Source: Actinomadura sp. WMMA1423
GTDB lineage: Bacteria > Actinomycetota > Actinomycetes > Streptosporangiales > Streptosporangiaceae
Direction: 5' to 3'
NCBI RefSeq assembly: GCF_006547145.1
Contig: NZ_CP041244.1
Span: 4,960,001-5,024,000 of the forward strand
Length of the DNA stretch: 64,000 nt
In this document: positions 19,325 to 27,076 of the stretch, one piece after another
How positions within the stretch are numbered: position 1 is the stretch's first letter
Layout: every line of letters starts with the position of its first letter
The notes under the pieces: generated by a model
Told to the model about the DNA's origin: nothing
Seen by the model: the letters and a program-made list of their open reading frames with translations, nothing else
Databases searched by the model: none
Translations under genes and position numbers: made by a program

Positions 19325-20233
19325 GTGCGCAGTCGAGCAGTTCAGATTGCCACATCGTTGTTCGTCTTAGCGGCGGTCCCCATCGTGGTCGAGTTCTTCA
19401 TCGCCTACATCAAGGGCGAGAAGTACGACCTCACCAGGGCGGGCATGGTGCTCGCGGGGCTCGCGGCGCTCATGGCCGTGCTGGTGCTGATGCACTTCCT
19501 CGGCCGGGAACTGCAGCTCTTCCTCGAGATCTTCCTGCTGATCAATGGCATCGCGCTCACCCTTTTCGGGATAGTCGCCGTCATCAAGGACCAAGAAGTA
19601 CCCGGCGCCGCCCTGCTCGGGCTGGGCATCGGGCTGTCCGCGACGACGACCTACCTCATCTACGTCCAGCGCAGCGGGGCCGACCTCCTGTTCGCCCTCA
19701 GCACCAAGCTCGAGACCCACAGCACGAGCGAGTCGGAGAGAGACGGATTCAGGTCGGTCACCGTCAAGTACTCCTCGTTCGCGGCCTCGGACGAGGAGGT
19801 CCTTCGGCTCTGCGAGCAGATCGTCCATCCCGACGACATCCACTGGATCGGGTTCTTCGTGAAGCGCAAATGCCGCTTCTACGTCGACGTCCTCGACAAC
19901 AGCCGCCTGAACAGGTTCTTCCGGAGCGGCACCCGGGGCGAGCGCCGGTTGAACTACGAGCGGTCCGGCAGACGCCTGGAATGGATCCTCGGCCGGATGA
20001 ACCGGTACATGTCCAGGCTGGAAAGCGGAATCCTCATCCGGACCATCCTGGATGTGGAGCACGGCTCGCTCTCCTACTACTACATAGACAAGGACGTGTA
20101 CCTCATCGGCGTGACCATGGATCAGTCCCAGGTCCTGGAGGTCGACGAGAAACTCCGCTCCCTCGCCAACCAGATCGGCCTGCTTCCCCGCGGCTGGGTC
20201 TTCCGCGAGGAAAGGCACCAGCAAGTGAGCTGA
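19325..20233 (+). CDS. Membrane protein with four helices and a cytoplasmic alpha/beta domain, unknown function
   Basis: A 302-residue protein starting at GTG 19325, preceded by a GGGGGAAG ribosome binding site. Four hydrophobic segments fill residues 1-125 (about 5-28, 38-58, 66-90 and 95-118). The remaining 180 residues are soluble and mixed, with clusters of Arg and Tyr (RRLNYERSGRRLEW, HGSLSYYYIDKDVYL). I recognise no family. Codon usage is ordinary for the window. It converges on the RibD-like gene, with a hairpin between them. Confidence 0.75.
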   Translation: MRSRAVQIATSLFVLAAVPIVVEFFIAYIKGEKYDLTRAGMVLAGLAALMAVLVLMHFLGRELQLFLEIFLLINGIALTLFGIVAVIKDQEVPGAALLGLGIGLSATTTYLIYVQRSGADLLFALSTKLETHSTSESERDGFRSVTVKYSSFAASDEEVLRLCEQIVHPDDIHWIGFFVKRKCRFYVDVLDNSRLNRFFRSGTRGERRLNYERSGRRLEWILGRMNRYMSRLESGILIRTILDVEHGSLSYYYIDKDVYLIGVTMDQSQVLEVDEKLRSLANQIGLLPRGWVFREERHQQVS

Positions 20234-20243
20234 CCCCACCGAG

Positions 20244-20278
20244 CGGGGCGTCCCCGAAGTCCGTCGAGGACCGCCCCG
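20244..20278 (+). terminator. Imperfect hairpin between convergent genes
   Basis: CGGGGCG-TCC (20244-20253) pairs with GGACCGCCCCG (20268-20278) with one bulge, around a 14-base loop, 10 bases after the stop of the upstream gene. No T-run follows, which is usual for actinobacterial terminators. Confidence 0.4.
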
Positions 20279-20354
20279 GAACCCGCCCCCGAGGCGAGCG
20301 CTCGGCTCTTCGTCATGGCCGTATGATCAAGCTCATGCCGGCAGGGCATCGCCG

Positions 20355-21014
20355 TCAGTGAAGGACCGTCGCCGAGCGCCCCTCGTCCACGGTGTAGGCG
20401 CCCGCGGAGATCGTGCCGAGGCTCGCGGGGTCGAGGGTCAGCGAGACGACGCCGCCGGGAAGCAGGCGCGAGCCCTCTTCAGCGGCCGCGAACGTCGCGG
20501 GCGATGACCCGTCCGGGAACAGGCGCTTCCCCGTCCCGACCACGACCGGGAACTGGAGCAGCCGGTAGACATCGACGAGCCCTGCCTGGTGCAGCGCCTG
20601 CGTGAGCTTCCAGCTTCCGTGAACCTGGAGCTCCTTGCCGGGAAGCCCCTTGAGGCGGCGGACCTCGTCGACCAGGTCACCGCGCAGGACCGTCGTCGGG
20701 TTCCAGTCGGCCTGCTCGTCGGTCAGTGTCGAGCTGACGACGTACTTCGGCAGCGTGTTGAGCTTGGCGGCGATCAGGTGGCCGGGCTCGGTGACCTTCG
20801 ACCAGTACTCGCCGAGCAGGCCGAAGCTCGTGCGGCCGAAGAGGAACGCGTCGGCCTCCCGGAACCAGCTCTCGACGACTCCGTTGGTGTGCGCCGAAGC
20901 GTGCGGGACGAGCCACCCGCCGCGGTCGAAGCCGTCAGACCGGTCCTCGTCGGGGGCTCCGGGCCCCTGCATGACGCCGTCGAGACTGACGAAGGTGTTG
21001 ACGCTGAGCAGCAT
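20355..21014 (-). CDS. Dihydrofolate reductase family protein (RibD C-terminal domain)
   Basis: A 219-residue protein of the DHFR/RibD-C fold. The N-terminal strand and loop (VNTFVSLDGVMQGPG), the central AFLFGRTSFGLLGEYW, the strand KYVVSSTL and the glycine-rich ELQVHGSWKLTQAL with LLQFPVVVGTGKRLF are family hallmarks. Such proteins are NADPH-dependent reductases of mostly unknown substrate, distinct from essential FolA. ATG 21014 follows GGAGGACAACC. It lies 51 bases downstream of an AraC-type regulator gene on the same strand, so the pair is probably one operon. Confidence 0.9.
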   Translation of the reverse strand: MLLSVNTFVSLDGVMQGPGAPDEDRSDGFDRGGWLVPHASAHTNGVVESWFREADAFLFGRTSFGLLGEYWSKVTEPGHLIAAKLNTLPKYVVSSTLTDEQADWNPTTVLRGDLVDEVRRLKGLPGKELQVHGSWKLTQALHQAGLVDVYRLLQFPVVVGTGKRLFPDGSSPATFAAAEEGSRLLPGGVVSLTLDPASLGTISAGAYTVDEGRSATVLH

Positions 21015-21065
21015 GGTTGTCCTCCGGGATTCGGGTCGCCGGCCAGGACTGCCGACACGCGGACG

Positions 21066-21776
21066 CTAGCTACCGGCCCCAGAGTGGGTCTTGTACAGGA
21101 ACGACATCGCGGCATGGTCGCCCGCCTGCAGTTCGCGCGCGGTGCGCCCGACGTAACGACGCAGCGCATGCGCGAGGTGGGCCTGGTCGAAGTACCCGAG
21201 CCTCTCGACGACCGTTCGCCAGTCGTGGCCCTCGCGCAGCATCGTGGCCGCGGCGTTCGCCCGGTCGATCTGCTGCACGGCGGTTCGCGACAGCCCAGTG
21301 ATCGCGCGGTAACGACGCTGAAGGGTGCGCCTGGTCGGGGTGGGATGCTCCACCTCCCCGAGCCGCGACCGCACGAGCAGACCCGCGTCCCGCAGTCGCC
21401 GGACGAGGTGCTCGACGTTCTCGTACGTCGGCGCCTCCCAGTCCTCGCCACCGATGACGACCCGGCCCGACTCCGTCACGGGGAACGGCACGTACCCGTC
21501 AACGATCGAAGCTGCGGGATGCGTCCGCAGAACCGTGCCGAGCGCGAACCGGACCCCCAGGAACTCGGTGTCCGCCGGAACCGGCGCGGAGGTCGCCCCC
21601 GTCTCCGGCCCGCGCAGGCCGACGAGCAGGCGCCCCCGCGTCCGCGCGAGGACCAGATGCCAGCAGGTGCGCGCCGCGGACGTCATCGTGCCCTCAACGT
21701 CGCTCCGGGTGCGCCACACACGGTCGACGAGCCTCACGTCGATCTCGGTCTCGCGATGCTCGAACCGCAAGGTCAC
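21066..21776 (-). CDS. AraC-family transcriptional regulator
   Basis: A 236-residue regulator. I chose GTG 21776 because it has a GGAGGA ribosome binding site (in AAGGCGGAGGAGGCC) and begins the folded domain (TLRFEHRETEIDV); longer in-frame starts run into low-complexity sequence. The N-terminal 140 residues are a beta-rich sensing domain of the kind seen in small actinobacterial AraC regulators. The C-terminal 90 residues hold two helix-turn-helix units, the second being LGYFDQAHLAHALRRYVG, the classic AraC FxxxxxLxxxF[KR]xxxG pattern. It probably regulates its own operon with the downstream RibD-like reductase. Confidence 0.88.
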   Translation of the reverse strand: MTLRFEHRETEIDVRLVDRVWRTRSDVEGTMTSAARTCWHLVLARTRGRLLVGLRGPETGATSAPVPADTEFLGVRFALGTVLRTHPAASIVDGYVPFPVTESGRVVIGGEDWEAPTYENVEHLVRRLRDAGLLVRSRLGEVEHPTPTRRTLQRRYRAITGLSRTAVQQIDRANAAATMLREGHDWRTVVERLGYFDQAHLAHALRRYVGRTARELQAGDHAAMSFLYKTHSGAGS

Positions 21777-21988
21777 GGCCTCCTCCGCCTTCAATCGGGT
21801 CGCTCCCCTGGAGCGTAGACATCGGCAACGACGATCGAGAGCGCAGGAGCCGTACATGCGGCCAACACCGTCACCGACGGCCCGTCCCACCAACTCAGGA
21901 AACCGGACGGCCCCCAAACGCGGTCGCAGAACATGCGGTAGCGGCAGGAGCCGGACCGCCTCCCGCCGGGGGTCCGCCGGCCTGGCGA

Positions 21989-22381
21989 TCAGCTCAGAGT
22001 GGAGAGCAGGGACGGGGGGAAGATCGCGAAGAAGATCGTGCAGGCGACGCCGCCGTAGACGTAGACGGGCTTCGGGGGAAGGTCGGAGGCCAGGCGGAGG
22101 TCCTCGGGATGCTTGGGGTCGTAGACGATGGGCTCCCAGCCTTCCAGGACGCGGCTGGGCTCGTAGCGGGTCGTGATGCGGGTGTCGTCGGCGGTGGTGA
22201 AGGTCAGGTCGTACTTTCGCACGATCCCGCTCCGCCAGAAGGAGACCTGCTCGTACTTCCTGCCCACCTCGGCGCGGGTGCGCACTCCGTTGCGGGTGAG
22301 GTGGCGTTCCTGGAGGTAGTCCGGCAGGACGATGAGCAGGAAGATCACGCCGGTGAACCGTTCGACGATGGCCCAGACCAT
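21989..22381 (-). CDS. Small membrane protein, DUF3592-like
   Basis: A 130-residue protein starting at ATG 22381 (GGAGTGGGT upstream). One membrane helix lies near each end (about residues 8-20 and 107-125). A beta-rich extracytoplasmic segment between them (NGVRTRAEVG, RKYDLTFTTADDTRITTRYEP, IVYDPKHPEDLRL) matches the DUF3592 pattern, in which a sequence like YDP-x-P precedes the last helix. The function is unknown. It is an isolated gene. Confidence 0.72.
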   Translation of the reverse strand: MVWAIVERFTGVIFLLIVLPDYLQERHLTRNGVRTRAEVGRKYEQVSFWRSGIVRKYDLTFTTADDTRITTRYEPSRVLEGWEPIVYDPKHPEDLRLASDLPPKPVYVYGGVACTIFFAIFPPSLLSTLS

Positions 22382-22581
22382 ACCCACTCCAGACACTCCC
22401 GAGGTGTTGTGAAGTGTGCCAGCGAAGGGCTCATCGAGGCCAGCGAAGACGCCCCGCCAGCTCACCCGAGGCTTCCCGGAGGCAAAGTCCCCCGCCGGAG
22501 GCGAATGGATCTGTCCTATCCACCAAAGTTCGAGGCTCCCGCGTCCCATGGGAGTCGCGATGCGTGTGTCACCCCTGATCG

Positions 22582-23103
22582 GTGATCCGCTATATCTACC
22601 GAATGCGTTCCTTTTCGCGGTCAGGGGTGCAGCACCAACGCTGCGTCGCGGTGCTCGCCCTGGTCGCTGCGCTGGGGCCGACCGGGTGCGGGACGAGCGA
22701 TCCCCCTGCAAGAGCTCTCGCCCCCTCCGCCACCGGCCCCAACAAGGTCGACGCCCGGGAAGCGGCCCGGTTCGCCAAGTTGACGCTCCCGGCCGATGCC
22801 CACGACTTCCAGGTCTACAACCAAGACCGCTTGGACCGGCTGGTACTGCTGAGGTTCCGAATCGACCGCTCCGCCCGCCAGCGTTTCCTGCAAGGCAGCG
22901 GCCTCCCCAAGCCCAAGCCTGGCCTGTCCGCAATCCAACCCGGCCTCGGCGACAACCTGGGCTGGCATCTGGATGAGCTTCCACACTTCGAAGGCGTCCG
23001 TGACCCCATCGACCCTGAACAAAAGACACCCGAGCGCCAAGTAGTAATCGACACATCCGACCCCAGCACCCTGACCGTCTACGTCGCGGCTTTCAACACC
23101 TGA
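22582..23103 (+). CDS. Putative lipoprotein, unknown function
   Basis: A 173-residue secreted lipoprotein (166 if ATG 22603 is used). The N-terminus is basic, followed by a hydrophobic stretch (CVAVLALVAALGPTGC) whose end LGPTGC is an acceptable lipobox; the Cys would be lipidated. The mature domain has no recognised family. GTG 22582 is the longest start, while ATG 22603 gives a more compact signal peptide. Neither has a clear ribosome binding site. It stands alone upstream of the convergent tRNA-Arg gene. Confidence 0.65.
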   Translation: MIRYIYRMRSFSRSGVQHQRCVAVLALVAALGPTGCGTSDPPARALAPSATGPNKVDAREAARFAKLTLPADAHDFQVYNQDRLDRLVLLRFRIDRSARQRFLQGSGLPKPKPGLSAIQPGLGDNLGWHLDELPHFEGVRDPIDPEQKTPERQVVIDTSDPSTLTVYVAAFNT

Positions 23104-23402
23104 CACCATCAACGCGCACTGCAAAGGATGCCGCGCGATGGCCTCCCAAAGGCGACGCGGCCCCCGCGACGGCCAGACGGGGCCAGCGACCGCGTCACGC
23201 TGCCCTGCCCGGCACGACCGTCCGCTGCCCGCCCCCCACACCACACGCCCCAGGCGGCCTGGCACGGGACCGCACAGCAACCTGAGCACTCGATCGCCGT
23301 CTAGTCGATGACAAGCGTGCGGCGGTTGAGGCCATGACCGGTGCCCTCAACGGGGCCTGATCGAAGCCCGTGGCTCCCAACGTGGCGCCCAGGGCGCACA
23401 CA

Positions 23403-23434
23403 AGAGGCCCCTCCCGGAACTGGAAGGGGCCTCT
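23403..23434 (-). terminator. Terminator of tRNA-Arg
   Basis: A perfect 10-bp stem (AGAGGCCCCT at 23403-23412 with AGGGGCCTCT at 23425-23434) lies nine bases past the tRNA 3' end on the minus strand. The 300 bases between the lipoprotein stop (23103) and this hairpin hold no supported gene. Confidence 0.7.
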
Positions 23435-23442
23435 GAACTATG

Positions 23443-23515
23443 CGCACCCGAAGGGATTCGAACCCCTAACCTTCTGATCCGTAGTCAGATGCTCTATCCG
23501 TTGAGCTACGGGTGC
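23443..23515 (-). tRNA. tRNA-Arg (anticodon ACG)
   Basis: A 73-base cloverleaf on the minus strand. The acceptor GCACCCG pairs with CGGGTGC, the D-arm is GCTC...GAGC, and the anticodon stem TCTGA/TCAGA encloses the loop CTACGGA with anticodon ACG. The T-arm AGGGG-TTCGAAT-CCCCT is complete with 5 pairs. The discriminator is G and the CCA end is not encoded. A wobble-inosine ACG tRNA reads CGN arginine codons. Confidence 0.95.
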
Positions 23516-23703
23516 CTGCCGGAGTTACTGTACCGGCTCCAGGGACCTGACCGCGAATCGGTTGGCGGACGCCGAGGGCAGTGAGTGTGACCTGTGTCAC
23601 GGAACCCTTGCGGGGGTTGGTACGCCAAATGGGTGATTGCGGCGGGTGTGGCCTGGGAGGGTGTAGCCCGTCCGAAAGCCCATCCCCCTGAAGGAGAATC
23701 CTC

Positions 23704-24135
23704 ATGCGCATGTCCGCCACCACGCTGGTCGGCGTCGTCGCCGTCGGTGGCTTGATGCTCGGCTCCACAGGCTGTGGCGCGGTCGACGCCATCGCCGGCG
23801 GCAAGAAGAAGACCGCCTGCAAGAACATCGAGACGGAGCTGCGGAGCTTCTCCACCGGCGGCATGTCGATGACGACGCCCGGCGGCGCCTCGGCCACCGC
23901 GCAGAAGTTCGCGGACACGGCCGCGAAGGTGCGGTCCGAGGGACAGAGCGCCGGCGGCGACGTCGAGACCGCCGCGACCGCGTTCGCGGGCGACCTCGAC
24001 CAGACCGCGTCGATGCTGCGGCAGGTCCAGTCCGGCAGCACGACGCCGCGTCAGCCCGACCTCGCGGGAATGCGGCAGCACGGCAACGACCTGGCCGAGG
24101 CCTGCGGGTTCACCGGCTTCCGACTGGGCGGCTGA
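23704..24135 (+). CDS. Small lipoprotein, helical, unknown function
   Basis: A 143-residue lipoprotein. ATG 23704 follows the AAGGAG ribosome binding site. The signal peptide ends at the lipobox LGSTGC (Cys about residue 24), followed by a GGKKKTAC linker and a mostly helical mature domain rich in Ala/Thr/Ser with two further cysteines (residue 39 and near the C-terminus in EACGF) that could form a disulfide. I recognise no family. It lies between the tRNA-Arg and tRNA-Ser genes. Confidence 0.72.
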   Translation: MRMSATTLVGVVAVGGLMLGSTGCGAVDAIAGGKKKTACKNIETELRSFSTGGMSMTTPGGASATAQKFADTAAKVRSEGQSAGGDVETAATAFAGDLDQTASMLRQVQSGSTTPRQPDLAGMRQHGNDLAEACGFTGFRLGG

Positions 24136-24273
24136 CGACCGGCGCGATCCGCTCCCGCGGCCCCGGGAGCGCGGCGCAGGGACGTGTTTCCGACTATGCT
24201 GTCGAGGCCACGGGTCAGACTTTGCCGGTTGGCTCGCCGAACCGGTAGCCTGTCCTGAGCCTGATGGCTACTG

Positions 24274-24361
24274 GAGGATTCGCCTAGTCCGGTCTATGGC
24301 GCCGCACTGCTAATGCGGTTTGGGTGCAAGCCCATCCGGGGTTCAAATCCCCGATCCTCCG
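24274..24361 (+). tRNA. tRNA-Ser (anticodon GCU)
   Basis: An 88-base class II tRNA. The acceptor GGAGGAT pairs with ATCCTCC, and the anticodon stem CCGCA/TGCGG encloses CTGCTAA with anticodon GCT, which reads AGC/AGU serine codons. A long variable arm (TTTGGGTGCAAGCCCATC) is present. The T-arm CGGGG-TTCAAAT-CCCCG is intact. No CCA is encoded. Confidence 0.95.
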
Positions 24362-25003
24362 CTACTTTGAACAGGGACTTCGTCCGAGATTACGATCTTG
24401 AGCGAGGTCCCTGTTGCGTTCCAGATGTCCGTTTTTCCTGGCCTGGTGTGCACGGGACGTCGATGGAGTGCGCCCTCCCTGGGGCAAGCCCGGTGTCCCC
24501 GACTTGCTTACCCCTGCGTGTTGGTCGTGCCGGTTCGGCCGAACTCTCGGGTCCTCCTGTATGGCACTCCGCGGTGAAGATTCCGCCCACTTGCTGCACT
24601 CGCGCTACCGGCGGATGGGTTTGGCCGCCATCGAGGCAGCCGCTCGTGGAGGGTGGTCGCATTGTGGACGTGGTTGGCGACGACGAGGACGCGCTCGCAT
24701 AGCTCGTCGGGGGATGGTTCGTCGGTCAGGTGTGCCTGGCGGATGTGGTGCCGATGGCGGATCGGTGCATGGCTATCTGGCGAGGGGGCGACCAGTATTC
24801 TTCGCCGGCTCCGCGCGGCAAGGGGCCTTGATCCCCGCATCGGCCAGGTCGGCATGCGCATCCGTGGGCGTGGCCTCCCTTCTGGCGCGCGGTGGCACGG
24901 CCGCGGGGTACCGGGCCGGGCTGGTTAGGTCATCCAACTGATGTTGGCGTCCTCCGCCGCGAAAAGACTGGTCGTACCAACCGCACCAGCCAGGAGGCAC
25001 GCC
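24362..25003. other. Gene-poor region after tRNA-Ser
   Basis: A 642-base stretch with only short open frames that lack good codon usage, ribosome binding sites or recognisable motifs. It is less GC-biased in third positions than the genes around it. It may be degraded DNA, since tRNA 3' ends are common integration sites, but I found no integrase fragment and no second copy of the tRNA 3' end. The promoter of the hydrolase gene at 25004 presumably lies at its right end. Confidence 0.4.
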
Positions 25004-25837
25004 ATGACGAAGCTGAGCGTCGGCCGGGAGAACGGCCACGACATCGAGATCCACTTCGAGGACCACGGCAGTGGACGGCCCGTCGTCCTCATCCACGGCT
25101 TCCCCCTCGACGGCCGGTCCTGGGACAAGCAGGAGCGCGCCCTGCTCGAGGCCGGACACCGGGTCGTCTCCTACGACCGCCGCGGGTTCGGCGAGTCCAG
25201 CCGCACCACGGTCGGGTTCGACTACGACACCTTCGCCGACGACCTGCACGCGCTGCTCGAACACCTCGACCTGCGTGACGTCGTGCTGGTCGGATTCTCC
25301 ATGGGGACCGGCGAGGTCGTCCGCTACCTCGGCCGCCACGGCTCCGGCCGGGTCGGCAAGGCCGCGCTGCTGGCGACCGTCCCGCCGTACCTGCTCAAGG
25401 CCGAGGACAACCCCGAGGGAGTGGATCGCGGGGTGTTCGAGGGCATCAAGGCCGCGATCGTCGCCGACCGGCCCGCCTACTTCAAGGACTTCCTCGACGA
25501 CTTCTTCAACGTGGACATCCTCGGCGGGACCCGGATCAGCGAGCCCGCCTGGCAGGCCGCGTTCGCCATGGCGTTGCAGGCCGGCCCCTACGCCGTGCAC
25601 GCCTGCGTCGACACCTGGCTCACCGACTTCCGAGCAGACGTCGCGTCGATCGACGTGCCCATGCTCGTGGTGCACGGCGATTCCGATCGCATCCTGCCCT
25701 ACGACGCCACGGCCGCGCGCCTGCCGGCCCTCATCCCCGGGCTGACGCTCGTCACCGTCGAGGACGGCCCGCACAACATCGCTTGGACCCACCCGGAGGT
25801 CGTCAACCCGGCCCTCCTCGACTTCATCAAGGCCTGA
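25004..25837 (+). CDS. Alpha/beta hydrolase, cofactor-free haloperoxidase/arylesterase-like
   Basis: A 277-residue hydrolase. ATG 25004 follows an AGGAGG ribosome binding site. The oxyanion loop is LIHGFPLDGRSW (about residues 28-39). The nucleophile elbow GFSMGTGE (Ser about residue 98) has the G-x-S-M-G form typical of non-heme chloroperoxidases and arylesterases. The acid is in HGDSDRILP (about 226-234) and the His in EDGPHNIAWTHPE (about 257). The quinone oxidoreductase gene follows 38 bases later, so the two are probably one operon. The substrate cannot be told. Confidence 0.9.
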   Translation: MTKLSVGRENGHDIEIHFEDHGSGRPVVLIHGFPLDGRSWDKQERALLEAGHRVVSYDRRGFGESSRTTVGFDYDTFADDLHALLEHLDLRDVVLVGFSMGTGEVVRYLGRHGSGRVGKAALLATVPPYLLKAEDNPEGVDRGVFEGIKAAIVADRPAYFKDFLDDFFNVDILGGTRISEPAWQAAFAMALQAGPYAVHACVDTWLTDFRADVASIDVPMLVVHGDSDRILPYDATAARLPALIPGLTLVTVEDGPHNIAWTHPEVVNPALLDFIKA

Positions 25838-25875
25838 CAGTCCCGTCGAGTCCCGGCACTGAGGAGATCCGAACC

Positions 25876-26883
25876 ATGAACCAATCGCCCCCGGCCGTCA
25901 TGCGGGCCCAGGTCCTGGGCGCCTTCGGCGAGCCGCTTCGGCCGTCCGAACTGCCGGTGCCCTCGCCGGGCCCCGGCGAGGTGCTGGTCCGGATCGCGGC
26001 GGCCGGCCTCAACCCGCTGGACGTCAAGATCGCCGCCGGGGCGGCCGCGCACGCCCGGGTGCGCCCGCCGGCGGTCCTCGGGCTCGACGCCTCCGGTGTC
26101 GTCACCGCCCTCGGGCCGCAGGCGGCGGGCTTCGCGGTCGGCGACGAGGTCTACGGAATGATCGGCGGCGTCGGCGGGGTGCAGGGAAGCCTGGCCGAGT
26201 ACGCCGCGGTGGACGCCTCGCTGCTCGCCCACAAGCCGGCAGAGTGGACGATGGAGGAGGCCGCCGCGGTGCCGCTGGCGATCATCACCGCCTGGGAGGG
26301 CCTGGTCGACCGGGCCCAGGTGAGCGGCGGGGACACGGTTCTCGTACACGGTGGGGCCGGCGGCGTGGGGCACCTGGCGGTCCAGCTCGCCGTGGCCAGG
26401 GGAGCGCGGGTGTGGGCGACCGGCCATGCGGACCAGGCCGCGACCCTGCGCGGGCTCGGGGCGGTCCCGATCGATTTCGAGCGCTCGCCGGTCGAGGAGT
26501 ACGTACGCGAGCACACGGGCGGGCTGGGCTTCAACGTCGTCTTCGACACGCTCGGCGGCGAGAACCTGGACCGATCGTTCGGGGCGGTCAAGCGCTACAC
26601 CGGTCATGTCGTCAGCAGCCTCGGCTGGGGCACCCACAGCCTGGCGCCGCTGTCGTTCCGCGGTGCGACCTATTCCGGGGTGTTCACGCTCTTCCCCCTT
26701 CTGGAGGGCGAGGGGAGGGCCGCCCACGGGCGGATACTCGCCTCGGCGGCGGCGCTCGCCTCCGAAGGCGCGTTGCGTCCGGTCCTCCACGGCGACGGAT
26801 ACCGGCTGGGGGACGTCGACCTCGCTCTGAAGGACGTCGAACGCGGCGTCCCGGCCGGCAAGGTCGTCGTCCGCGTCGCATAG
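25876..26883 (+). CDS. Zinc-free quinone oxidoreductase-like MDR protein
   Basis: A 335-residue member of the medium-chain dehydrogenase/reductase superfamily, resembling NADPH:quinone reductases. ATG 25876 has GAGGAG upstream. The N-terminal catalytic domain (about residues 5-130) shows PGPGEVLVRIAAAGLNPLDVKI and LGLDASGVVTALG. The NADPH-binding Rossmann fold starts at VLVHGGAGGVGHLAVQLA (about 157-174). The structural-zinc cysteines of alcohol dehydrogenases are absent. Close co-orientation with the hydrolase gene suggests a joint role in processing a small carbonyl or aromatic compound, which is inference. Confidence 0.9.
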   Translation: MNQSPPAVMRAQVLGAFGEPLRPSELPVPSPGPGEVLVRIAAAGLNPLDVKIAAGAAAHARVRPPAVLGLDASGVVTALGPQAAGFAVGDEVYGMIGGVGGVQGSLAEYAAVDASLLAHKPAEWTMEEAAAVPLAIITAWEGLVDRAQVSGGDTVLVHGGAGGVGHLAVQLAVARGARVWATGHADQAATLRGLGAVPIDFERSPVEEYVREHTGGLGFNVVFDTLGGENLDRSFGAVKRYTGHVVSSLGWGTHSLAPLSFRGATYSGVFTLFPLLEGEGRAAHGRILASAAALASEGALRPVLHGDGYRLGDVDLALKDVERGVPAGKVVVRVA

Positions 26884-27076
26884 CCGGAGAACCCGCCGCA
26901 GCGGGCCATCGCGTCCCTGACGCGTCCCGGCGCGGAGCCCGCCGAGTAGAGGGCCCTCCCAGCGAGCATGCCGCCCGGCGTCTCGAATACGCTGGTGGTG
27001 GTCATATTCCCGGTCTGTCGGGCCCGAGTGTTCGAGCCCGTGGACCGGGTCGCGGCCCGACTACTCCGGGGGGCTC

